Source of the DNA: Campylobacter aviculae
GTDB taxonomy: Bacteria; Campylobacterota; Campylobacteria; Campylobacterales; Campylobacteraceae
Direction of reading: 5' to 3'
Length of the DNA: 64,000 nucleotides
Assembly (NCBI RefSeq): GCF_005406215.1
Contig: NZ_NXMA01000010.1
Location: 1 to 64,000, forward strand
Part shown: one piece after another, positions 8,585 to 17,884 of the stretch
Layout: each line of letters starts with the position of its first letter
Numbering within the stretch: the first letter of the stretch is position 1
The notes under the pieces: model-generated
Databases searched by the model: none
Seen by the model: only the letters and a program-made list of their open reading frames with translations
What the model was told of the DNA's origin: nothing
Translations under genes and position numbers: made by a program

Positions 8585-10414
8585 ATGCAATTTCAAACTG
8601 AAGTTAATCAACTTTTACAATTGATGATTCATTCTTTATATTCAAATAAGGAAATTTTTTTAAGAGAACTTGTTTCTAATGCTAGTGATGCTTTAGATAA
8701 ATTGAATTTTTTAAGCGTTAGTGACGATTCTTATAAGAGCTTAAAATTTGATCCTAAAATAGAAATTACAATAGACAAAGATAAAAAAACTTTAACCATT
8801 AGTGATAATGGTATAGGTATGAATAAAGAAGATTTGATTAATAATCTAGGAACCATTGCAAAGAGTGGTACAAAAAGCTTTTTGGAGAATTTAAGCGGTG
8901 ATGCTAAGAAAGATTCCCAACTTATAGGGCAATTTGGTGTTGGATTTTATTCCGCTTTTATGGTGGCAAATAAAATTGAAGTTTTAAGTAAAAAAGCTTT
9001 GGATGATAAAGCTTATCTTTGGACTTCTGATGCAAATGGTTATGAAATTGAAGACGCTAAAAAAGAAGAGCAAGGAACCACAATCACACTTTATTTAAAA
9101 GATGATGAATTTGCTAATTCTTATAAAATTGAAAGCATTATAGAAAAATATTCAAATCATATACAATTTCCAATTTTTATGGAAAAAGAAGAGTATATCC
9201 CTGCTAAAGAGGGCGAAACAGAAGGAAAGAGTGAAGTAAAAATCACTCAAATCAATAAAGCTAATGCTCTTTGGAGAATGCAAAAAACAAGCCTTAAAGC
9301 CGAAGATTATGAAAAATTTTATGAACAAAATTTCCATGATTCTAATAAGCCTTTATTGTATCTTCATACCAAAAGCGAAGGAAAATTGGAATATAGTTCT
9401 TTATTTTTCATTCCAAAAAATGCTCCTTTTGATCTTTTTAGAGTGGATTATCAAAGCGGACTTAAACTCTACGTAAAACGTGTTTTTATTAGCGATGATG
9501 ATAAAGAACTTTTACCGACTTATTTGCGTTTTGTTAGAGGGATTATCGATGTTGAAGATTTACCATTGAATGTAAGTCGTGAAATTTTGCAAGAAAATCA
9601 AATTTTAAAAGCAGTTAAAGAAGCGAGTGTTAAAAAAATACTTAGTGAACTTGAAAAATTAAAAAATAAAGACAAAGATAAATATTTAGATTTTTTCAAA
9701 ACCTTTGGAAAAGTTTTAAAAGAAGGGCTTTACGGTTTTGGAACAGAAAAAGAGAGTTTATTAAAACTTATGTTTTATAAAAGCACTAAAGGTGAAAATT
9801 TACGTTCTTTAGAAGAATATAAAAATGACTTACAAAAAGATCAAAAAGAAATTTTTTATATTACAGGAAATAATGAAAGCCTACTTAGGAATTCACCTTT
9901 GTTGGAAGAATATAAACAAAAAAATATAGAAGTACTTTTAATGGATGATGAGATTGATTCTTTGGTTACGCCTATGCTTGGAGAGTATGAAGGGTTAAAA
10001 TTTGTAGCTATCAATCAAGTGGAAGATAAAAACGAATTAAGCGATGAAGAGAAAAAAGAATACGCTCCGCTTGTGGCTAAATTTAAAGAACTTTTAAAAG
10101 ATGAAGTCGAAGATGTAAGGCTAACTAGTCGTTTAAAAGATAGTCCAAGCTGTATTGTTTTTGATAAAAATAAACCCGATTTTGCTATGCAGCAACTTTT
10201 AAAACAAATGGGGCAAGAGCAAAATATAAAGCCTATTTTAGAGCTTAATCCAAAACATGCGATTTTTTCAGGACTTAAAAACAATGAAACATTCTATAGT
10301 GATATTGCAATTTTAGTATTAAATATGGCTAAACTTAGTGAAGGTATGGGAATCGAAAATGCTTCTGAATTTAATACAAGTTTGGCTAAAATCATCACAA
10401 AGGCATTTTCATGA
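8585..10414 (+). CDS. htpG: Hsp90-family chaperone HtpG
   Basis: A dimeric ATP-driven cytoplasmic chaperone. The 609 residues match the family. The GHKL ATPase domain carries [17 protein letters not shown] (about 20-37), DNGIGM (about 77-82) and [13 protein letters not shown] (about 117-129). The middle domain has the arginine in LPLNVSRE that contacts ATP. The C-terminal dimer domain follows, without the eukaryotic MEEVD tail. AAGGAGA lies just before the ATG. Its stop overlaps the next start as ATGA, so the rhodanese gene is translated with it. Confidence 0.97.
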   Translation: MQFQTEVNQLLQLMIHSLYSNKEIFLRELVSNASDALDKLNFLSVSDDSYKSLKFDPKIEITIDKDKKTLTISDNGIGMNKEDLINNLGTIAKSGTKSFLENLSGDAKKDSQLIGQFGVGFYSAFMVANKIEVLSKKALDDKAYLWTSDANGYEIEDAKKEEQGTTITLYLKDDEFANSYKIESIIEKYSNHIQFPIFMEKEEYIPAKEGETEGKSEVKITQINKANALWRMQKTSLKAEDYEKFYEQNFHDSNKPLLYLHTKSEGKLEYSSLFFIPKNAPFDLFRVDYQSGLKLYVKRVFISDDDKELLPTYLRFVRGIIDVEDLPLNVSREILQENQILKAVKEASVKKILSELEKLKNKDKDKYLDFFKTFGKVLKEGLYGFGTEKESLLKLMFYKSTKGENLRSLEEYKNDLQKDQKEIFYITGNNESLLRNSPLLEEYKQKNIEVLLMDDEIDSLVTPMLGEYEGLKFVAINQVEDKNELSDEEKKEYAPLVAKFKELLKDEVEDVRLTSRLKDSPSCIVFDKNKPDFAMQQLLKQMGQEQNIKPILELNPKHAIFSGLKNNETFYSDIAILVLNMAKLSEGMGIENASEFNTSLAKIITKAFS

Positions 10415-10731
10415 TAGAAAATATTCCGGCTAATATTTGGACAAAACAAGATCTAAGCGAATATCAAATTTTTGATGTTCGCACTCCTTTAGAATGGGAA
10501 GAAGGAGTTTTAGCTAATGCAGAGTGTGTTTGGCTATATGATAATAAAGGGTTTTTAAATGAAAATTTTGTAAAAGAATTTCAAGATAAAATAAACAAGG
10601 ATAAAAAAATAGCTTTTATTTGCCGTAGTGGCCATAGAAGTATGATAGCTGCTGAGCTTATAAAAGAACGGTTGAATTTAGATAGTGTCAATTTAGATGG
10701 TGGAATGTTGGCATTAAAAGGCATTCAATGA
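10411..10731 (+). CDS. Single-domain rhodanese-like sulfurtransferase
   Basis: Proteins of this family carry a persulfide on a loop cysteine and pass sulfur to acceptors. The 106 residues form one rhodanese domain with [11 protein letters not shown] at about 22-32 and the active loop CRSGHRS with Cys71. The loop is six residues long with Arg72, which fits a sulfurtransferase rather than a phosphatase. There is no signal peptide, so it is cytoplasmic. It is coupled to htpG and to the next gene by four-base overlaps. It corresponds to Cj0519; the acceptor is unknown. Confidence 0.88.
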   Translation: MIENIPANIWTKQDLSEYQIFDVRTPLEWEEGVLANAECVWLYDNKGFLNENFVKEFQDKINKDKKIAFICRSGHRSMIAAELIKERLNLDSVNLDGGMLALKGIQ

Positions 10732-11159
10732 TAGGATTATATTTATTAATAGCAGCTTTGTCATTTTTATTTCTTTATTTTGCTGTTAAGAAATTAACCT
10801 TAAATATTGATGAGAAGGTTTTACTTGAACCAGTAAAAGTAGATATTTATCCCAAGTTTTGTGATTTGATTGATGAAAAAATCAGAGAATTTAAAGATAA
10901 TATTCAAAATCAGCAAATAAAATTAAAAAACCAAGAAAAACAGGATGAATTTTTAGAAAAACTTGGAGATTTAACTAGAGAGCTTACTTTTATCCAAACC
11001 ATGAATTTAAGCAATAAGAGTGATAGTGTTTGGCAAAATGAACTTTTTAACTTTTTAAAGAAATTAGAAAATGTTTTGCTTGAATTTTTAGAAAATGGAG
11101 AAGAACAAGCTGAAAATTTAAGAGAATTTCTAATGAATGAATTTAAAAACTTAAAATAA
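10728..11159 (+). CDS. Small membrane-anchored coiled-coil protein
   Basis: I do not recognise this family. One N-terminal hydrophobic segment (residues 2-18) is followed by a charged, mostly helical cytoplasmic part of about 120 residues with coiled-coil character (KDNIQNQQIKLKNQEKQ and FLEKLGDLTRELTF). It is translated with the rhodanese gene through an ATGA overlap. Its stop ends exactly one base before the pbpB stop on the other strand, so no spacer or terminator separates them. It corresponds to Cj0520. In NCTC 11168 I recall a Na/Pi cotransporter locus between these genes; it is missing here. Confidence 0.75.
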   Translation: MIGLYLLIAALSFLFLYFAVKKLTLNIDEKVLLEPVKVDIYPKFCDLIDEKIREFKDNIQNQQIKLKNQEKQDEFLEKLGDLTRELTFIQTMNLSNKSDSVWQNELFNFLKKLENVLLEFLENGEEQAENLREFLMNEFKNLK

Positions 11160-12983
11160 TTAAGGTAATTTTATTTTCGAGTTAATTTTTGTTCGGTTGT
11201 TATCCATAATAGGCTTTAAAAAATCTTCATTAATTAAAATATTGACTACATCTTTAAACATTGGTAAAGCACTTTGAGCTGCATAATAGCTATAAGGTTT
11301 GGTTGGATTTCTAACTAGTACTCCTATAGTGTATGCGTGATTTGCATCATTAGCAAAGCCAAAAAAAGAAGCATTGTAGCGGTTTGAAGTATAACCTTGT
11401 CTCTCAGCAATTCTAGCTGTCCCCGTTTTTCCTCCTAAGATCACACCTTGTGTGATAGCCTTTTTACCTGTTCCTTTTTCTATAACATCAATCAATATTC
11501 TTTGCATAAGTTGGGCTGCTTGAGGGTTTAAAATAATCTCTTTTCTTACATTATTGTCTAAATTTATAAAGCGTCCATCTTGATAAAATTTTTCAGCTAG
11601 GCGTGGTGTGATATAGATTCCATTATTATTAAAAACATTATATGCGGCAAGTAGCTGCATGAAGGTGGTTTTAAGTCCATATCCATAACTTAGCACGGAT
11701 TTTTCTATTTCCCTTAAACGTTTAGGATTAGGTATCTCTCCTTTTTGCTCATAAGGAAGATCAATGCCGCTTTTATCTCCAAAATTGAAGATTTTTAAAC
11801 CTGAGATAATTTCTAAATTACTGAGTCTTTGTGCAATTTGTATCATTCCTATATTGGAAGAATATCTTATAACTTCTTCCGCAGTCATTTTATTCATTTT
11901 ATGATCATCTTTAATAGTAAAACGACCAAGTTTATATGAGCCTCCATAAGTATTGATTATTTCATCAAGGGTTATTTTTCCAAGCTTTAATGCAGTGATA
12001 AAAATAAAGGGCTTGATTACCGATCCTGCTTCATAGCCGTATTCGATAGCGCTTGCATTTAATACAGATAAGTCTTTACCTCTATTTTCAGGATCATAAC
12101 GTCTTGAGCTTGCTAGGGCTAAAATCTTTCCCGTTTTACTATCCATAACTCCTACGATAATTTCATTAGCTTTTAAATCTTCATTGCGTTCATCAATAGC
12201 TTTTTCTATGCTTTTTTGAAGTTTTAAAGAGATATTAAGATATAAATCGCAACCATTTATTTTTTTTTGCTGCAATGAACTCAAATTGAGAATAATATTC
12301 CCCCCTATATCTTTTAAGCCTTGAATTCTTTCATTTTGTAGAGGACTTAAACATTGATCGTAATATTTTTCTAAGCCTTTGACTCCAACATTTTTTAAAA
12401 TTTCACTTTCTGGATCTAAAACGATTTTTGTATAACCTATAGCTGGTGTCAAAGAATCACGTGACATATAAATTCTGTCTTCTTCGTGTTCTATAATACT
12501 CAAGCCTCTAGTTTCGACTCTACCCGCATTATTTGTAAAGGCTTTAAAAAAACCTTGTATATAAAGTTTTTTAGCAAGATCTTTAAGATAACTTGCTTGT
12601 TTAGAATCTAGATTTTGCAAAAGAACAAAATTATGGGAACGTTTTTTTTGATTGCGTATTCTTTTTTTAATATTGTCTATTTCATTATTGCTTATTCCGC
12701 TATAAATTTGAAAAAGTTTTAAAAATAGATCTAATTTATCTTCATTGATACTTCTTAAATCAATTTCGGCACGATAAATTTGTCTTGAAGTGGTAATAGT
12801 AAAATTATCTTTGGTGATAATACTTCCACGTAGTGCTAAGGAGTATTGATCTTTTTCGGTATTGGGAATATGGCGTTTAGATGTAAGAAAAAAAGTTGAA
12901 CTAAGAAAAATAACCATAAACAAAAGTGCCATGCAGTAAGCAAAAGCAACTTTTGAAACACGATTTTTTTTATACTCTTGCAT
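11160..12983 (-). CDS. pbpB: Septal/elongation class B penicillin-binding protein (transpeptidase)
   Basis: A monofunctional peptidoglycan transpeptidase anchored by one N-terminal helix (about 12-34), with the FtsI/PBP3 layout. A dimerisation-type domain is followed by the transpeptidase domain. The nucleophile motif is SVIK in AGSVIKPF (about 320), then SSN in RYSSNIG and KTGT in GGKTGTAR near 530, so the catalytic set is complete. The 607 residues match FtsI-like proteins. It is the last gene of the flgB-flgC-fliE group, starting five bases after fliE. It corresponds to Cj0525c. Cell-division use is inferred from family. Confidence 0.92.
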   Translation of the reverse strand: MQEYKKNRVSKVAFAYCMALLFMVIFLSSTFFLTSKRHIPNTEKDQYSLALRGSIITKDNFTITTSRQIYRAEIDLRSINEDKLDLFLKLFQIYSGISNNEIDNIKKRIRNQKKRSHNFVLLQNLDSKQASYLKDLAKKLYIQGFFKAFTNNAGRVETRGLSIIEHEEDRIYMSRDSLTPAIGYTKIVLDPESEILKNVGVKGLEKYYDQCLSPLQNERIQGLKDIGGNIILNLSSLQQKKINGCDLYLNISLKLQKSIEKAIDERNEDLKANEIIVGVMDSKTGKILALASSRRYDPENRGKDLSVLNASAIEYGYEAGSVIKPFIFITALKLGKITLDEIINTYGGSYKLGRFTIKDDHKMNKMTAEEVIRYSSNIGMIQIAQRLSNLEIISGLKIFNFGDKSGIDLPYEQKGEIPNPKRLREIEKSVLSYGYGLKTTFMQLLAAYNVFNNNGIYITPRLAEKFYQDGRFINLDNNVRKEIILNPQAAQLMQRILIDVIEKGTGKKAITQGVILGGKTGTARIAERQGYTSNRYNASFFGFANDANHAYTIGVLVRNPTKPYSYYAAQSALPMFKDVVNILINEDFLKPIMDNNRTKINSKIKLP

Positions 12984-12988
12984 AGAGT

Positions 12989-13288
12989 TTAGATTTGTGT
13001 TCTTGTGATTTCTTTATAGGCATTAAGGGCTTTATTTCTAACCTCTAGCATAAACTTCATACTGCTTTCAGCTTTTGTGATAGCAATAGCTGCTTGGTGC
13101 AAATCTTTAACTTGTCCCGTAGCAATATCTGTCATTGCAGCTTCGCCGGTCTTTTGAGTTTTATTTAAATCGTCAATTTCATTTTTAAGCATTTTTGCAA
13201 ATTCTTCACCAATGCCATTTTGCGAAGACTGATTTGTATTTGTTTTTGAAATATTATTATTTAATCTTAAATCATTAATATTATTCAT
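12989..13288 (-). CDS. fliE: Flagellar hook-basal body protein FliE
   Basis: FliE joins the MS ring to the proximal rod and is the first rod part exported. The 99-residue protein has a variable Asn/Ser-rich N terminus and the conserved C-terminal part: GEAAMTDIATGQVKDLHQ, AESSMKFMLEVRNKALNAYKE. The ATG follows GAGGATAAT. It is transcribed with flgB and flgC, its physical partners in the rod, and precedes pbpB. Confidence 0.95.
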   Translation of the reverse strand: MNNINDLRLNNNISKTNTNQSSQNGIGEEFAKMLKNEIDDLNKTQKTGEAAMTDIATGQVKDLHQAAIAITKAESSMKFMLEVRNKALNAYKEITRTQI

Positions 13289-13294
13289 TTTTTA

Positions 13295-13789
13295 TTATCC
13301 TCTTAATAAATCAATTGCACTTTGTGCAATAGTTTTTGCACTAGTAAAAGCACTAACGTTTGCTTGATAGGCTCTCGTAGCTTCAATTAAATCTGCCATT
13401 TCTATTACAGGATTGACATTAGGATAAGCTACATAACCTTCAGCATTTGCATCTGGATGGCTTGGATCATATTTCATTCTAAAATCCTTATCATCTCTTA
13501 CAACTTTATCTACAACCACGCTTTGAATAGCAGGTTTGGCTTCTTCAGGTGAACTCGGATCATTTAAAGGATTTTCATATTTTAGAAAATTATTATCCTT
13601 ACTGATTTGTTCATTTAAAAGTTTATCAAAATCAGTTGCTTTAAAGATCACTTCGCGTCTTCTATAAGGCCCACCTTCTGCTGTTCTAGTTGTATTTGCA
13701 TTAGCTATATTGGAGCTAATTACATTCATTCTAAAACGTTGAGCACTTAAACCATATCCACTAATATCAAAATCACTTAAGTATGCCAT
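13295..13789 (-). CDS. flgC: Flagellar proximal rod protein FlgC
   Basis: One of the rod subunits of the flagellar basal body, exported through the flagellar type III system. The 164 residues begin with the shared rod/hook motif (GLSAQRFRMNVISSNIANANTTRT) and end with the conserved EMADLIEATRAYQANVSAF. AAGG precedes the ATG. It sits between flgB (nine bases away) and fliE. Confidence 0.96.
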   Translation of the reverse strand: MAYLSDFDISGYGLSAQRFRMNVISSNIANANTTRTAEGGPYRRREVIFKATDFDKLLNEQISKDNNFLKYENPLNDPSSPEEAKPAIQSVVVDKVVRDDKDFRMKYDPSHPDANAEGYVAYPNVNPVIEMADLIEATRAYQANVSAFTSAKTIAQSAIDLLRG

Positions 13790-13798
13790 AATTTACCT

Positions 13799-14230
13799 TT
13801 AACTTAATTTAGAGCTTGCATCAAGTATGGAGCTAAATATATTACTTTGTTTTCTTAAAACCCCATCAAGAGCTGTAATCATAACTGTATTTTTACTCAT
13901 TTCTGTAGTTTCAACATCCAAATCTACAGTATTACCATCATTTCTTGCTAAATGTCCATCTCTTAAATAAATCGTCGATTTATTAGGATCTGGAAATTTC
14001 CAAGGTTCTTGATGCCCCTTTTCTGTTACAGCTAATTTCAATTCCTTATCATCATTTTTCTTAAAAATTTCATTAGCACGATGCACCAAAGCCGTTTCAA
14101 ATTCTATGTCTCTTGCTTTATAAAAAGGAGTATCGACATTTGCAAGATTAGCATTGATCATTTGATTTCTTAGGTTTCTACCTGCTAAAGCGCTGGTAAC
14201 AAGTTCTTTTGATTTGAATGGGTCGATCAT
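13799..14230 (-). CDS. flgB: Flagellar proximal rod protein FlgB
   Basis: Rod protein next to FliE and FlgC. At 143 residues it has the N-terminal NLRNQMINANLANVDTPFYKARDIEFE motif and C-terminal TEMSKNTVMITALDGVLRKQSNIF. AAAAGGAT precedes the ATG. It is the first gene of the operon, behind a sigma54 promoter about 30 bases upstream, so expression should depend on RpoN and the FlgSR two-component system, as known for middle flagellar genes in C. jejuni. Confidence 0.96.
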   Translation of the reverse strand: MIDPFKSKELVTSALAGRNLRNQMINANLANVDTPFYKARDIEFETALVHRANEIFKKNDDKELKLAVTEKGHQEPWKFPDPNKSTIYLRDGHLARNDGNTVDLDVETTEMSKNTVMITALDGVLRKQSNIFSSILDASSKLS

Positions 14231-14262
14231 CTTTTATCCTTTTTATTTATAATTTTAATATC

Positions 14263-14283
14263 AATAAGCAAATATCGTTCCAA
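14263..14283 (-). promoter_or_regulatory. sigma54 promoter of flgB-flgC-fliE
   Basis: On the minus strand TTGGAACG, six bases, then TTGC give the invariant GG (14280-14281) and GC (14268-14269) ten bases apart. This is a near-perfect -24/-12 element, about 33 bases before the flgB ATG. C. jejuni rod and hook genes are known to use RpoN. Confidence 0.88.
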
Positions 14284-14300
14284 CTTTTATAAATTTTTAT

Positions 14301-15299
14301 TTATTTTTTTTGTAAATTGATAGCCTTATTGTGATCGTTTAAATTTGTACTAAAAATATGAACCCCAGTATTTTTATCACGTACAAAATACAAATAATCT
14401 GTTTTTGCTGGAAAAATAGCTGCGCGAATAGCAGCTAAAGATACATTACAAACCGCTTCTTTTGGCAAACCTTCAAATTTATAAGTATTGTAAAAACTAT
14501 TATCTCGTCTGATTCTTTGAGGTGTGATTTTTTCATGGGAATAAATTCCATAATTTAGAGTTCCGTCCATTTGTAACTTCATTCCTTTTTTAATACGATT
14601 ATAAATCACACTAGCCACAATAGGCATTTCAGCTTCATTAGCGGCTTCTTTTTGAATCACAGAAGCTGTTATGATATATTGATGCCATTTTTTGGAATTA
14701 TATTCTCCAAAAATTTTTTCAGAAGTTTTTTGATTTGATTTTTCTGCATAATTAAGTAAAATTTGTATTAATAAATTTTCGGTTATACCCTTAGGTATTC
14801 TGTAAGTTTCTGGCAAAAAAACTCCCTCAGGATAAGGAGCTTGATTTTGAAATTCGGATAAAAGTATATTTTTATCAAGTTTTAATTTTTTAGCAACTTG
14901 TTCTAAGAAAATAACACTAGTTTCTCCAGGAATTAAAGTGATTGTTTCAAGGGCAGCTTTAGCTATAGTAAGTTTATGCAAAAATTCGATTCTATTTAAT
15001 TTTTGCGTTCCAATATTAATCCAACCAGATTGAGGATGCCCTAGAAAAAATAAAATATACTTATCAATTGAGCTCATTTCATATTTATTTTGTTCAAGAT
15101 GTGATATAATTTGATTAATAGAGCCTTGTGGCAAGAAAACAACAGAATTGCTTTTTAAGGGCTGAATAAGATAATAAAAAATTCCCAAAATAAGTATCAA
15201 TAAGAAATTACGAATGAAGAAAAAAATTTTATATACGTTGGCAGTATTGTTTATATTATTATCAATTATATTTATATTATTTAAAAATGGTTTTTCCAT
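14301..15299 (-). CDS. mltG: Endolytic murein transglycosylase MltG (YceG family)
   Basis: MltG cuts nascent glycan strands at the outer face of the inner membrane and sets their length. A short cytoplasmic tail and one membrane helix (about 27-46) precede the periplasmic YceG domain. The catalytic glutamate lies in VIQKEAANEAEMP and the conserved block QMDGTLNYG follows. I start at the ATG of 15299; no good ribosome site is seen. Any start that keeps the membrane helix overlaps the 5' end of the divergent gene at 15214. A TTG at 15200 would avoid overlap but cut the helix. It corresponds to Cj0529c (older name: aminodeoxychorismate lyase). Confidence 0.85.
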   Translation of the reverse strand: MEKPFLNNINIIDNNINNTANVYKIFFFIRNFLLILILGIFYYLIQPLKSNSVVFLPQGSINQIISHLEQNKYEMSSIDKYILFFLGHPQSGWINIGTQKLNRIEFLHKLTIAKAALETITLIPGETSVIFLEQVAKKLKLDKNILLSEFQNQAPYPEGVFLPETYRIPKGITENLLIQILLNYAEKSNQKTSEKIFGEYNSKKWHQYIITASVIQKEAANEAEMPIVASVIYNRIKKGMKLQMDGTLNYGIYSHEKITPQRIRRDNSFYNTYKFEGLPKEAVCNVSLAAIRAAIFPAKTDYLYFVRDKNTGVHIFSTNLNDHNKAINLQKK

Positions 15300-17766
15300 A
15301 TCCAATGTCCAATTTAATTTTTTAAAATTAGAACAATTATATATTAAATTAGATAAAAAACTTATTTTTCGGGCTAAAAATATTATCATAAATACCAAAG
15401 AATCTTCACATGATGAAGTTAATTTTGCCTCTAAAGATTTATTAAGTATTGTTAAAAATTTAAAATATTTTTGTGCATTTTTTGAAGAAATTGATATTCG
15501 AAATCTTAACGTAAAAAATAATCACATACGTGTATTATTTAAAGATAATGAATTTTTTATGGATAATGATTTATTATTTATCAAACTTGCTTTGCTTGAG
15601 CAGGATAAAACTATTAACGCTGGAATTAAAAAATTACTGATTAAGGATTATAATCTTAGCATTAATGGAAATTTGAGTATTAATACCAAAAGTGAATTTT
15701 ACTATTTTAATGGTGTAGCAAAAAGTGATTTGATTGATTTTAATGCCAGTCTTTCTTATAAGAATAAAAAATTAGCTTACAAAATTGAAGAGGTTGATAT
15801 TAAAGATTTTATTGGTATATCAAGCAAAATAAAAAGAAAAGTGGCACTACCCAAAGATATAGATCTTTGGGTAACTCGTAATGCTGTAGGTGATTTTTAT
15901 CATTTAGATTTTATACAAGGTTTTATCGATTTTGCTAAAAATAATTATTATTTTGACAATATCAGTGCTTTGGGTTATGTTGATAATGTTAAAGTTCGCT
16001 TTGATAATAATATGAACGCTATTGAAATTCCAAGACTTGACTTAAATTTAAGCAAGCAAAAATTAGATTTGCAATTTAAACAAGCTTTATATAACGGGGC
16101 AGATTTAAGCCAAAGTAAAATTTATTTGTATGATTTATTTGATAAAAGAAAATCTGGAATTTATTTGAATATAAAATCAGACAATTTAAAATTTGATGAT
16201 AAACTTGCAAAAGCTTTAAAAAATTATCATTTCAACTTACCTTTTTATCAAAAAAGTGGAAAAATTAAAGGGAATTTAGAGCTTAAAATTAATTTTGATG
16301 AAAAGGTTCGGAATGTTTATAATGGAATATTTTTTTTAGAAAATACTAACTTATCCTTGGCTGATTTTAATATTTCTAAAGCTTTGATTAAACTCAATCA
16401 GAATGATTTAAGTATAGAAAACGCAAATATAGAAAATGATTTCTTACAAGCCAATTTTAATGGGAAAATAGATTTAGAAAATAAACAAGGAAATTTTGAT
16501 ACTCAAATTTCAAGACTTCATTTTGATCAGAATGATTTTTTGGATATAAGAAATCAAAATCTTGTTATCAATTTAGATTATGCTAAAAGTTTAATCAATA
16601 TTCCAGATTGGAATTTAATAATGAATTTTAAAGAGGGGTTGGAAGTAAATATTGGCAATCCTGATATTTTTATCCCTTATTCTGCAATGCTTAAAAAAAT
16701 TGGCTTCAATGGATCTAAAAGTATTTATTATAAAAGTTTAGATTTTAAAGATTTTAATATACAAATTAATGATGCTCGTTTTGAGCAAAGTTTATTTGTT
16801 AATGGAAAAACACCTTACAAAAGTGATAGTTTTAGTATTGTAAAGCAAAAAGATATTATTAATATTAATACTCAAAGTGATTTAATAAGTGCCGTAATTA
16901 CTCCATTGAAAAAAGAAATTCAAGTTAAAAATTTAACTTATGTTTATAAAAAAGACACCAATTCTTCTGATTCTATTTTTAATATCAGCAAAAACAATCA
17001 AAATATTACTTTTGGTGGTGCTAATTGTGCTTTAATCTTAGAAGATTTAAATAAAACTTTGGCTTTTGATAAAATAGAGGTAAATTTAAAAAGTAATATT
17101 TTAGATGCTAGAGCTTTTAGAGGTAATACAAGTTTAAGTTTTTATTATAGTCCAAGTGATTTGAAATTTTTTGTAAAAAATATAGACGACCGATATTTAA
17201 ATGAATTTTTGCAAAAACAAGCAGTACAAGATGGCGTTTTTAATTTAAGTATAGTTGGAAGCGGAATGGATTATTTTGATGGAGAATTTGATTTTAAAAA
17301 TACTTTTATTAAAGATTTAAAAGGAGTTAATCAACTTATTTCTTTTATAGATACAGTTCCTAGTTTATTGATGTTTAAAGTTCCAACTTTTAATCAGAAA
17401 GGCTTAAATTTTCAAGATGGAAAAATCATTTTCAATCGAAAAAAAGATTTATTAAGTTTTAGTGCAATTAAAATGAATGGTGATAGTATGGATATTTATG
17501 GATTAGGAAGTGCTAATTTGCGTCTTAATACTATAGATTTAGAATTAGAACTACAAACGTTAAAATCAGCCTCTGAAGCAATTTCAAAAGTACCTATTTT
17601 AAATTATGTAATTTTAGGAAAAAACCAACAAATCAGTACAAACATTAAAGTTGATGGAAAGCTTGATGATCCAAGTTTTCATACTCAAATTTTAACCGAT
17701 ACTCTAAAAACCCCATTTAATTTAATTAAAAATATTATACAGCTTCCTACAAATTTATTCAATTAA
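15214..17766 (+). CDS. Large AsmA/YhdP-like envelope protein
   Basis: An 850-residue protein with one N-terminal membrane helix (about 4-24) and a long beta-rich periplasmic region. The C-terminal part (GSGMDYFDGEFDFKN, QDGKIIFNRKKDLLSFSAIKMNGDSMDIYG, GLGSANLRLNTIDLELEL) resembles AsmA-like/DUF3971 proteins. Some of these form long hydrophobic grooves proposed to carry phospholipids between membranes. The helix KKKILYTLAVLFILLSIIF is encoded opposite the mltG N terminus. The ribosome site is weak. It corresponds to Cj0530. The lipid-transport role is an inference from family. Confidence 0.8.
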   Translation: MKKKILYTLAVLFILLSIIFILFKNGFSISNVQFNFLKLEQLYIKLDKKLIFRAKNIIINTKESSHDEVNFASKDLLSIVKNLKYFCAFFEEIDIRNLNVKNNHIRVLFKDNEFFMDNDLLFIKLALLEQDKTINAGIKKLLIKDYNLSINGNLSINTKSEFYYFNGVAKSDLIDFNASLSYKNKKLAYKIEEVDIKDFIGISSKIKRKVALPKDIDLWVTRNAVGDFYHLDFIQGFIDFAKNNYYFDNISALGYVDNVKVRFDNNMNAIEIPRLDLNLSKQKLDLQFKQALYNGADLSQSKIYLYDLFDKRKSGIYLNIKSDNLKFDDKLAKALKNYHFNLPFYQKSGKIKGNLELKINFDEKVRNVYNGIFFLENTNLSLADFNISKALIKLNQNDLSIENANIENDFLQANFNGKIDLENKQGNFDTQISRLHFDQNDFLDIRNQNLVINLDYAKSLINIPDWNLIMNFKEGLEVNIGNPDIFIPYSAMLKKIGFNGSKSIYYKSLDFKDFNIQINDARFEQSLFVNGKTPYKSDSFSIVKQKDIININTQSDLISAVITPLKKEIQVKNLTYVYKKDTNSSDSIFNISKNNQNITFGGANCALILEDLNKTLAFDKIEVNLKSNILDARAFRGNTSLSFYYSPSDLKFFVKNIDDRYLNEFLQKQAVQDGVFNLSIVGSGMDYFDGEFDFKNTFIKDLKGVNQLISFIDTVPSLLMFKVPTFNQKGLNFQDGKIIFNRKKDLLSFSAIKMNGDSMDIYGLGSANLRLNTIDLELELQTLKSASEAISKVPILNYVILGKNQQISTNIKVDGKLDDPSFHTQILTDTLKTPFNLIKNIIQLPTNLFN

Positions 17767-17884
17767 AAAAATGATAAAAATTTTTACTAAAACTAAAATA
17801 AACTTTAAATTTACTCTTGCATTTTTTTCTAATTGTAATATACTTTAAATAAATTAAAAAAATTAGTGCTTGAAAGGATAAAAA

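Noticed and set aside
9264-9476. Open frame inside htpG and similar frames inside clpB, pit, gatB and petB
   Set aside because: They lie in other frames of well-supported genes, lack ribosome sites and have unnatural compositions.
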